A stretch of 12,473 bases of DNA from Actinomycetes bacterium (GTDB lineage Bacteria; Actinomycetota; Acidimicrobiia; Acidimicrobiales; Palsa-688), in contig JAKAQB010000085.1 in assembly GCA_021811865.1 (NCBI GenBank), positions 1-12,473 on the forward strand. The letters are read 5' to 3'. The position numbers were made by a program, and so were the translations under genes. This document shows positions 1 through 5,486 of the stretch, piece after piece. The notes beneath the pieces are model-generated. The model had not been told where the DNA came from. It saw only the letters and a list, made by a program, of their open reading frames with translations, and ran no database searches. Numbering within the stretch: the stretch's first letter is position 1; each line of letters opens with the position of its first letter.

Positions 1-710
1 CGGCTCAGGTTCAGGAACAGCGACCCCGGGCGCATGGCGGCGAACTCCTCCTCCCCGAAGAGATTGCGGTTGTCGGGCCGGCCGTCCACGTGCAGGCTGA
101 CGATGTCGACGGAGGCGAGGAGCTCCCCGAGGGTGCCGCAGCGACGGGCGTTGCCGAGGGCCAGGCGGTCGGCGGTGTCGTAGAAGAGCACGGTCATACC
201 GAGGTTCTCGGCGAGGACCGACAACTGCGTCCCGATGTTGCCATAGCCGACGATCCCGAGCCGCCGGCCCCGCACCTCGTGCGCGCCGGCGGCCGACTTG
301 TCCCAGACCCCGGCGTGCATGGCCCGGTCCTTCTCCGTCAGCCGGCGGGTAAGGCCGATGATCTCGGCGACGACGAGCTCGACCACGCTGCGGGTGTTGG
401 AGAACGGAGCGTTGAAGACGGCGATGCCGCGTCGCGACGCGGCCGGCAGGTCGATCTGGTTGGTGCCGATGCAGAAGGCGCCCACGGCGATGAGGCCGGA
501 TCCCTTGTCCAAGAGTGCCCCGGTGACGTGTGTCTGCGAGCGGATCCCGAGCAGCTCGACGCCCTCGAGCCGCCCGGCGAGCTCGTGGTCCGGCAGTGCC
601 CGGTCCGCCGTCTCCACCGACCATCCCGCTTCCTGCAACAAGGCGCTGGCGTCCGCGTGTATCCCCTCGAGGAGCAGGGCTCGCGGATGCGTGCTCGGCG
701 TCTGGACCAT
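1..710 (-). CDS. serA: D-3-phosphoglycerate dehydrogenase, E. coli-type (3' end outside window)
   Basis: Catalyses NAD-dependent oxidation of 3-phosphoglycerate, the first step of serine biosynthesis, in the cytoplasm. The window holds the first 236 codons; the frame is still open at the left edge, so the rest of the nucleotide-binding domain, the catalytic Glu/His and any ACT domain are not visible. Seen: the GIRSQT loop with its substrate-binding Arg at residue 57, FCIGTNQIDL at 79-88, VFNAPFSNTRSV at 98-109, the Rossmann motif GYGNIG at 155-160 after RLGIV, and SLHV near 205. These match the short E. coli-like SerA class, not the longer mycobacterial class. The ATG at 710-708 is the only in-frame start near the alignment start; no clear Shine-Dalgarno precedes it. 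It begins 48 bp after the DUF4232 gene stop, so co-transcription is possible but not shown. Confidence 0.93.
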   Translation of the reverse strand, partial: MVQTPSTHPRALLLEGIHADASALLQEAGWSVETADRALPDHELAGRLEGVELLGIRSQTHVTGALLDKGSGLIAVGAFCIGTNQIDLPAASRRGIAVFNAPFSNTRSVVELVVAEIIGLTRRLTEKDRAMHAGVWDKSAAGAHEVRGRRLGIVGYGNIGTQLSVLAENLGMTVLFYDTADRLALGNARRCGTLGELLASVDIVSLHVDGRPDNRNLFGEEEFAAMRPGSLFLNLS

Positions 711-758
711 GCCGGAAACCGTACCGGCCGGCGGCGGGGCTCCCCGGGCGGGGGATGT

Positions 759-1994
759 TCAGCCGGTGCCGGCGACCTCGAAGGCGAGGCGCGACAGCGG
801 GCCGGCGGCGCACAACCGCTTGACCGGTCCGCTGACGCCGAGCGTGCCGCCCGTCGGCAGGGAGACGACCACTGCGGCCACGGGCGACGGGCAGCCGCTT
901 CTCGCCACCCCATACGGCCAGGCGAGCGTGGTCACCACCGACCGGCCGGGCTCGACGGCGAGCGGCCCTGGGGAGGCATCGCCTGTGGCGCCGGCGACCG
1001 CCGGCACCGGGTGGCTGGCCGGAACCGTCAGTTGCAGCCCCACCGGGCCGCTGATCGTGCAGGGAGTCGCCGACACGTTCGTCAGCACGACCTCGGCCGT
1101 GAGAGGTGAGCTGACCGATCCGGCGGCGTCGGCGGAGACCCCGGAGGTGCCAGACCCACCAGACCCACCAGACCCACCAGACCCACCAGACCCGCCCGAC
1201 ACACCCGACACACCCGACCCGCCCGACGTGCCGCTCGCCAGCTCGGAGGCGCCGACGCGCAAGGCGCCGCGCAGCTCGCTGGCCCGACAGGCGCCGAGGC
1301 CGGGTGCCGCGGCATCAGCGAAGCTGACAGTCCCCTCGGCGGTCTGCTCGAACGGGCCGGCGGTGACCGGGCCGGGGCACAGCTGGATGCTCGGTGCGCC
1401 GCCGGCACCGTCGACGTCCACCGGCACGGGTCCCGACCCGTGGCTGATGGCGAGACGGAGGTCGCCCGCCGTGCCGCAGGTCGCCGCAGAGGTCCACTCG
1501 ACGCCGGCGTAGGCGGCGGCGCCCCCCGCCACGTCGATCGGGGCGGGCGCGCCCGGCTGATCGACCTGCAACACGGCCAGGCGGGTGCTGGCGGTTCCGC
1601 CGACCGAAGCGACCAGCGAAGGGAACCCGTCGAGCACGCATGGCGCGCCGAGGTTCGTCACCACGAGCAGCCCTCGTGTCCGGTCCACCGGCTGGGTGGC
1701 GGTGGACGGCTGCACATCGATCACGGCCCGCAGGTTGTTGCCGTTGCAGTAACCGGGAAGGGTCGTGGGCACCGAGCTCGACCCGGCCTCGGCACCGGAG
1801 GCACCGGTGCCTCGCGCCGGCGCCGTGCTACCGGCCACCCGGGAGCTGCCGGCCCCCGACGCATGCGCCGCCGGCTGGCTCCCGGCGCCGGCAGCGAGCC
1901 GCTGCGGGCCGCAGGCGCCGCACAGCCCTGCGACCAGGGCGGCGACGGCCAGGACGGCGACGATTCGCCGGCCGGGCGGGATCGGCGCCGGCAT
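759..1994 (-). CDS. Secreted, probably lipid-anchored protein with two DUF4232 domains
   Basis: Function unknown; DUF4232 proteins are common exported proteins of actinobacteria. I chose ATG 1994 (411 aa) because it puts a signal peptide at the N-terminus: Arg9-Arg10, a hydrophobic stretch at about 11-27, then Cys25 and Cys28 in a lipobox-like context (LCGAC). Neither Cys fits the lipobox perfectly, so plain secretion is possible. A longer frame from 2060 would bury the signal and overlap the upstream gene. Domain 1 spans about 83-228 (CNGNNL, then VVTNLGAPCVLDGFPSL). Domain 2 spans about 236-411 (CRASEL, then VVLTNVSATPCTISGPVGL). Domain 2 is interrupted at 254-287 by a Gly/Ser-rich stretch encoded by a 9-bp DNA repeat. 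It starts 8 bp after the anti-sigma stop, so it is probably the third gene of the sigma operon and may be an envelope target or part of the sensing system (inference). Confidence 0.85.
   Translation of the reverse strand: MPAPIPPGRRIVAVLAVAALVAGLCGACGPQRLAAGAGSQPAAHASGAGSSRVAGSTAPARGTGASGAEAGSSSVPTTLPGYCNGNNLRAVIDVQPSTATQPVDRTRGLLVVTNLGAPCVLDGFPSLVASVGGTASTRLAVLQVDQPGAPAPIDVAGGAAAYAGVEWTSAATCGTAGDLRLAISHGSGPVPVDVDGAGGAPSIQLCPGPVTAGPFEQTAEGTVSFADAAAPGLGACRASELRGALRVGASELASGTSGGSGVSGVSGGSGGSGGSGGSGGSGTSGVSADAAGSVSSPLTAEVVLTNVSATPCTISGPVGLQLTVPASHPVPAVAGATGDASPGPLAVEPGRSVVTTLAWPYGVARSGCPSPVAAVVVSLPTGGTLGVSGPVKRLCAAGPLSRLAFEVAGTG
1148..1230. repeat. 9-bp tandem repeat inside the DUF4232 gene
   Basis: On the plus strand the unit is close to CCAGACCCA repeated several times, followed by degenerate copies (CCGGACACA/CCCGACACA types). 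On the coding strand it gives repeated Gly-Gly-Ser / Gly-Val-Ser triplets at residues about 254-284. The period is a multiple of 3, so gain or loss of units keeps the reading frame. It lies inside the second DUF4232 domain, between the CRASEL strand and the LTNVSATPC core, where it would form a flexible surface loop. Confidence 0.9.
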
Positions 1995-2002
1995 CCGGGA
2001 GG

Positions 2003-3127
2003 TCAGAATCGGACTGTCGCCAGCGTGTGGCAGCCGCTGTCGAGCGCCCAGGCCCGCCACTGCCCCCCGATGGCGAAGACGTAGACCTCGCCGGGGATGC
2101 CGGCGTAGTGCAGGAACGCCGCGTACTGCGGGAACCCGACACCCGTCCCCGCCAGCTGCTGGGCGGCGACCGAGCAGCGTGCCACTGCACCGTTGCTACC
2201 GGGGCCGGTGTCGACGGCGCTGGGACCGGCCGGGCCGGTCGGGGCAGCGCCCAGCCGGGACTCGAGGACCGAGCGCAGCGCGGCGGAGTCGGGCACGAGC
2301 CCGAGATGAGGTGGCGCCGACGGTTGCTCTGGTGGTGCGCCCGGCGCCGTCCCGCTCGCCGGCGGGCTCGTCGACGAATGGGTCGGCGGGTTGGCGGGCG
2401 CCGGCACCGTCCCTGTCGAGGAGCCTGACCCTCCCGACGACGTGGCTCCCGACGACGCGGCGCCCGCCGCTGAGCCGGCAGGAAGTTTCGAACCGGGAGC
2501 CGGCGCTGCAAACGACCCGCTAGAGCCCGAGGCACCTGACGTCGCCCGGTACCGGACCGCACGAGAGTACACCGCCGACCGGCTCGCGCCGGAGGATGCC
2601 GGGGAGCCGGCGACGCTGCCCGAGCCCGTAGCTGACGACCTCTGATCAGGCCCCGTCGCCGTCGCCGACGACGAGGCCTTGGACGCCGACGGCGAGCCGT
2701 GGGGCAGGTTGGTCACCGCCAGTGCGATGAGCCCGGCGGCGGCCGCCGTGCCGATCACGGACGCTGCGGCGGTGCGAAGCCGCCGGCGCCGCTGCGCCGG
2801 CGACCGCCAGCCATGCTCGATGGCAACGACTCTGGACGGCTCGGGTGCCAGCCCCGCCGCGGCAGCGGTGGGCACTCCGGCAGCGGTGGGCACTCCGGCA
2901 GCAACGGCGGTGCCGAGCGCGGCCGCCAATGCCTGCTCGGCGACATCCGCCCCGAGGCGATCCTCGCTGGCAGCCTGCGCGACGGAGGCGATCACTACCC
3001 GCCATGTGTCCAGCTGCCGGCGGCAGGCGGCGCAGCTCTCCAGGTGCGCTTCGACCCCGCCGTCGGCCAGGCCGTCCACGGCGGCGGACAGCTGCTCGAC
3101 GTCGAGGTGCGGGTCGAGCATGGTCAT
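2003..3127 (-). CDS. Membrane-anchored zinc-finger anti-sigma factor with extracytoplasmic domain
   Basis: Predicted to hold the neighbouring ECF sigma factor inactive at the membrane. The start is ATG 3127, which overlaps the sigma factor TGA as ATGA; the frame is open much further upstream, but that part lies over the sigma gene. Seen in the 374 aa: an N-terminal ZAS-type zinc motif with His28, Cys32 and Cys35 (HLESCAAC), a basic stretch RRRR at 113-116, one transmembrane helix at about 119-140, a long Ser/Ala/Gly/Pro low-complexity linker at about 144-272, and a compact C-terminal domain at about 275-374. That domain carries one Cys pair (C318, C366) that could form a disulfide outside the cytoplasm. 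An 18-bp tandem duplication gives the repeat AAGVPTAAGVPT near residues 76-88. What the outer domain senses is unknown. Confidence 0.88.
   Translation of the reverse strand: MTMLDPHLDVEQLSAAVDGLADGGVEAHLESCAACRRQLDTWRVVIASVAQAASEDRLGADVAEQALAAALGTAVAAGVPTAAGVPTAAAAGLAPEPSRVVAIEHGWRSPAQRRRRLRTAAASVIGTAAAAGLIALAVTNLPHGSPSASKASSSATATGPDQRSSATGSGSVAGSPASSGASRSAVYSRAVRYRATSGASGSSGSFAAPAPGSKLPAGSAAGAASSGATSSGGSGSSTGTVPAPANPPTHSSTSPPASGTAPGAPPEQPSAPPHLGLVPDSAALRSVLESRLGAAPTGPAGPSAVDTGPGSNGAVARCSVAAQQLAGTGVGFPQYAAFLHYAGIPGEVYVFAIGGQWRAWALDSGCHTLATVRF
2863..2898. repeat. 18-bp perfect tandem duplication in the anti-sigma gene
   Basis: Two identical adjacent copies (plus strand begins CAGCGGTGGGCACTCCGG at 2863 and again at 2881). 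They encode a doubled AGVPTA segment in the cytoplasmic part between the zinc motif and the membrane helix. The reading frame is kept. Confidence 0.95.
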
Positions 3128-3648
3128 GGCGCGGTCACCGCCTCGGCTCGCCCGCCGAGGAGGGCGACGAGCGCCGCCCGACCCCTGGCGATGCGGGACC
3201 GCACCGTACCGGGGGGGACGGCGAGCACCTCGGCGATCTCGGCGTAGTCGAGCTCGCAGACGTCCCGCAGCACGACGGCGGCCCGGAACTCGGGCGTGAG
3301 CTGCCGCAGGGCGGAGTCGATGTCGAGGCGGTCGGCGACCCCGTCCATCGCGTCGGCGACCGTGCGGCTGCCGTCCCCGGACGCCTCCTCCGGCTCGGGA
3401 CGGCGGGAGCGGGCACGCAGCTCGTCGAGGGAGGCGTTCACGGCGATCCGGTACGACCAGGTGGCGAAGCTGCTGCGCCCGTCGAAGCGGGGCAGGCCGC
3501 GGACGACGCCGATGAGGGCGTCTTGGAGGGCGTCGGCGGCATCGGCGTCGCTGCCCGTCATCCGCCGGCAGACGGCGAACAACCGGCCCTGGTGCAGGCG
3601 CAGCAGCGCTTCGAGTGCCTGGGTGTCCCCCGACCGGGCCTGCGCCAC
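3124..3648 (-). CDS. RNA polymerase ECF-type sigma factor (sigma-70 family)
   Basis: Directs RNA polymerase to a dedicated set of promoters. Seen: region 2 at about residues 12-70 (LLRLHQGRLFAVCRRMTG, ALQDALIGVVRGLPRF, SSFATWSYRIAVNASLDELR) and region 4 at about 115-165 (LTPEFRAAVVLRDV, DYAEIAEVLAVPPGTVRSRI helix-turn-helix). There is no C-terminal extension, as in the classic short ECF group. The start is uncertain: GTG 3648 is the first standard start codon, but the family's usual N-terminal pattern continues upstream in frame as IASDDDLVAQARSGD, where no ATG, GTG or TTG is found before the stop at 3766. The real start is therefore GTG 3648 or a rare codon such as ATC at 3669. The gene overlaps the anti-sigma gene by 4 bp, which suggests translational coupling. 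Confidence 0.93.
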   Translation of the reverse strand: MAQARSGDTQALEALLRLHQGRLFAVCRRMTGSDADAADALQDALIGVVRGLPRFDGRSSFATWSYRIAVNASLDELRARSRRPEPEEASGDGSRTVADAMDGVADRLDIDSALRQLTPEFRAAVVLRDVCELDYAEIAEVLAVPPGTVRSRIARGRAALVALLGGRAEAVTAP

Positions 3649-3675
3649 GAGGTCGTCGTCGCTGGCGATGGGCGG

Positions 3676-3681
3676 AGTGTA
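3676..3681 (-). promoter_or_regulatory. Possible -10 element for the sigma operon
   Basis: The minus strand reads TACACT here, a fair match to the TANNNT form of actinobacterial -10 boxes, about 27 nt before GTG 3648 and 6 nt before the ATC at 3669. I see no convincing -35 box and no GGAAC-type ECF element upstream, so autoregulation by the sigma factor cannot be read from the sequence. Weak call. Confidence 0.22.
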
Positions 3682-3783
3682 CCGACGGTCCTCGCCCCGG
3701 TCCCCGCGGGGCGGGTAGGGTCCGGGGTCGCCTGATGGGTCGGCGAGCGGTTTGGCGTGCCCGGATTACCGCCGGCCGGCCGC

Positions 3784-3789
3784 TAGCAT
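3784..3789 (+). promoter_or_regulatory. Possible -10 element for the DUF929/VKOR operon
   Basis: TAGCAT lies 9 nt before GTG 3799, the second possible start of the DUF929 gene. That spacing would put the transcript 5' end at or next to the start codon, as in the leaderless mRNAs common in actinobacteria, and would explain the missing Shine-Dalgarno. No matching -35 box is seen. Weak call. Confidence 0.25.
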
Positions 3790-3792
3790 CCG

Positions 3793-4809
3793 TTGTCCGT
3801 GGCTCCCGACAACCAGACCGGCGGCGCCCGGCGCACCCCCGCAACCCCGGTCCCGCCGCGCGGTGGGAAGAAGGGTGGGGGTCGCCCCGCTGCCTCCCGC
3901 CGGCCGGCCGCCGGCAGCCGGCCGGGCTCCGGGGGCGCCGCCGCCCGCTCGGTGGCCAACCGGCGGGAGGCCATCCAGCGCCAGCGACAGCGTCGCAACA
4001 CCCTCATGGCGATCGCCGCCATCGGGGTGGTGATCGTGGTGGTGGCTGTATTCGTCGCCGTCAAGCTCTCCGGTGGGGGTAAGACCAACGTCGGCACGAT
4101 CAAGGCCGGGAAGGGCGCGGCCCAGGCGAGCGGCGGCGCGGCCCTCCCGGCGGCCGAGTACGCGAAGCTCACGAGCCCGAGCCTCGCCACCCTCGCCGCC
4201 GCCGCCTACCACTACCACCACGCCCAGCTCGTGGCGCCGACTCCGATCAAGAGCTTCCCGATCACGACCGGAGGCAAGCCGGGCATCGTCTACGTGGGCG
4301 CCGAGTACTGCCCCTACTGCGCCACCGAGCGCTGGGCGATGATCCTGGCCCTCTCCAAGTTCGGGACCTTCAGCGGTCTCACACAGATCCGCTCCAACAC
4401 CGCGGACCCGGGCATCCAACACCTGGCCACCCTGTCGTTCTACGGGTCGAGCTACACCAGCAAGTACATCTCCTTCACGCCCTACGAGCTGCAGAACACG
4501 CAATACAAGACGTTGCAGACGGCGCCCGCCAAGTACCTGGCGCTCAGCCAGAAGTACATGGGCGGGGGGATCCCGCTCGTCGACCTCGACGGCAAGGTGT
4601 TCGTCCTCGGCGCCGAGTACGACCCGCACCTGCTCGCCGGGCTGGACCAGAAGCAGATCATCGACCAGGTGGCGACGGGCACCACGGTCCTGTCGGCCAA
4701 CATGGACGCCGACGCCGGCATGCTCATCTCGAACATCTGCAAGATCACCCACGGCCGGCCGGGCAACGTCTGCAAGCTGTTCCCGACCCCCGTGCAGACC
4801 AAGGGCTGA
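3793..4809 (+). CDS. Membrane-anchored thioredoxin-like DUF929 family protein
   Basis: Likely an extracytoplasmic thiol-disulfide oxidoreductase. Seen in 338 aa: a basic, Pro/Gly/Arg-rich cytoplasmic N-terminus (1-69), one transmembrane helix at about 71-91, then a thioredoxin-fold-like domain with strand GIVYVGAEYC, the active-site motif CPYC at Cys173-Cys176, and GGGIPLVDLDGKVFVLG near 257-273, where Pro261 fits the conserved cis-proline. A second Cys pair, C316 and C327, sits near the C-terminus. The CPYC motif plus the middle segment (SFYGSSYTSKYISF, YKTLQ, KYLALSQKYMGG) is the DUF929 pattern known from archaea and actinobacteria. The start is TTG 3793, or GTG 3799 two codons later; neither has a clear ribosome site. 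The VKOR gene follows after 1 bp, so the pair probably works together: VKOR would reoxidise the CPYC site (inference). Confidence 0.88.
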   Translation: MSVAPDNQTGGARRTPATPVPPRGGKKGGGRPAASRRPAAGSRPGSGGAAARSVANRREAIQRQRQRRNTLMAIAAIGVVIVVVAVFVAVKLSGGGKTNVGTIKAGKGAAQASGGAALPAAEYAKLTSPSLATLAAAAYHYHHAQLVAPTPIKSFPITTGGKPGIVYVGAEYCPYCATERWAMILALSKFGTFSGLTQIRSNTADPGIQHLATLSFYGSSYTSKYISFTPYELQNTQYKTLQTAPAKYLALSQKYMGGGIPLVDLDGKVFVLGAEYDPHLLAGLDQKQIIDQVATGTTVLSANMDADAGMLISNICKITHGRPGNVCKLFPTPVQTKG

Positions 4810-4810
4810 G

Positions 4811-5407
4811 ATGGCAACGGGCCGCACCGCTGCCCGCCGCAGGCGCCACCTCGCCATGCGCTCGTCCCTCCGGCCCGCCACGGCGCCGGGGACCCCGCTG
4901 GCGATGGACCTCGACGAGGAGTCGTGGGCCGCCGCCGACCGACCGGCGGTCCGGCCGCGGCGCTGGCCAGCGCTGGCGGGGATGCCGCCCTGCGTCGCCG
5001 GCCTCGGCCTCGCCGCCTACCTGACCGTCATCCACTTCCAGGGCGTCACGCCGGTGTGCCCGCTCGGCAGCACCGGTGGCGTGGTCGACTGCGCCGCCGT
5101 CGTGACCAGCCCCCAGTCATCGATCCTCGGGATCCCGGTCCCCGTCTACGGGCTGCTGTTCTTCCTCACCATGCTGGCGCTGCAGACGCCGTGGGCGTGG
5201 CGCAGCGCCAACCCGTTCATCCGCCGGGGGCGCATGGCCGCCGCCGCCGTCGGGGTGGGCATGATCCTGTGGCTGATCTACGCCGAACTGTTCATCATCG
5301 GCAAGATCTGTATCGACTGCACGACGGTGCACGTGCTGACGTTCGGCCTGTTCTGCACGACGCTGTTCGGCACGATGGCCACCGCCCCCGAACCGCAGTA
5401 CCGCTGA
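4811..5407 (+). CDS. Vitamin K epoxide reductase (VKOR) family disulfide oxidoreductase
   Basis: Integral membrane enzyme that passes electrons from a thioredoxin-like partner to quinone, the actinobacterial counterpart of DsbB. Seen in 198 aa: a basic 50-residue cytoplasmic N-terminus, TM1 at about 56-75, an extracytoplasmic loop with Cys83 and Cys94 and Ser100 six residues after the second Cys (the spacing known from human VKOR C51/S57), TM2 at about 107-126, TM3 at about 142-163, and the redox motif CIDC at Cys167-Cys170 at the start of TM4 (about 165-188). No fused thioredoxin domain is present, so an external partner is needed; the DUF929 protein just upstream is the obvious candidate. 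ATG 4811 is supported by AAGGG at 4801-4805, 5 nt upstream. Its TGA runs into the first copy of the 28-bp repeat. Confidence 0.94.
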   Translation: MATGRTAARRRRHLAMRSSLRPATAPGTPLAMDLDEESWAAADRPAVRPRRWPALAGMPPCVAGLGLAAYLTVIHFQGVTPVCPLGSTGGVVDCAAVVTSPQSSILGIPVPVYGLLFFLTMLALQTPWAWRSANPFIRRGRMAAAAVGVGMILWLIYAELFIIGKICIDCTTVHVLTFGLFCTTLFGTMATAPEPQYR

Positions 5408-5486
5408 CCTCAGGTCGTGTAGTCGGCATTCACGACCTCAGGTCGTGTAGTCGGCATTCACGACCTCAGGTCGTGTAGTCGGCATT
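5406..5486. repeat. 28-bp tandem repeat (about 2.9 copies) between VKOR and argJ
   Basis: Copies begin at 5406, 5434 and 5462, all with GACCTCAGGTCGTGTAGTCG; the last copy ends at 5486, where it enters argJ. The unit contains the last codons of argJ (minus strand ...NADYTT-stop), so the two left-hand copies are duplicated argJ 3' ends lying downstream of the real stop at 5466-5468. Around each of the last two copy junctions is a perfect 17-bp palindrome (CACGACCT-C-AGGTCGTG at 5431-5447 and 5459-5475); the first copy keeps an 11-bp core at 5406-5416. It fills the whole 58-bp gap between the two convergent genes. Transcripts could fold it as a 7-bp stem with a 3-nt loop; there is no T-run for a classic terminator. 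Confidence 0.95.

Larger units (their letters stand above)
3649..3792. other. Divergent intergenic region between the sigma operon and the redox operon
   Basis: About 144 bp that must hold the 5' ends of both transcripts. It contains weak -10-like boxes in each direction (3676-3681 minus, 3784-3789 plus) and a GC-rich 10-bp palindrome CCCCGCGGGG at 3702-3711. No clear -35 boxes and no strong ribosome binding sites are visible for either flanking gene. Confidence 0.5.

Noticed and set aside
711..732. Hairpin GCCGG/CCGGC upstream of serA as a terminator or riboswitch
   Set aside because: Five GC pairs over a 12-nt loop, no U-run and no recognisable aptamer; too weak.
298..1512. Long plus-strand open frame opposite the DUF4232 and serA genes
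   Set aside because: It is antisense to two supported genes, is rich in Pro/Arg/Ser, and its PPDPPDPP stretch is only the opposite reading of the 9-bp repeat. GC-rich DNA gives such frames by chance.
3702..3711. Palindrome CCCCGCGGGG in the divergent gap as an operator
   Set aside because: Only G and C, short, and expected by chance in DNA of this composition; kept only as a note in the intergenic entry.
3766..4881. Minus-strand open frame of about 371 codons opposite the DUF929 gene
   Set aside because: The plus strand has a convincing membrane helix, CPYC site and operon partner; the minus frame has no coherent domain.
5406..5486. CRISPR-like array
   Set aside because: The 28-bp unit length is suggestive, but copies are directly adjacent with no spacers, and the unit is the end of argJ. 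No cas genes are present.
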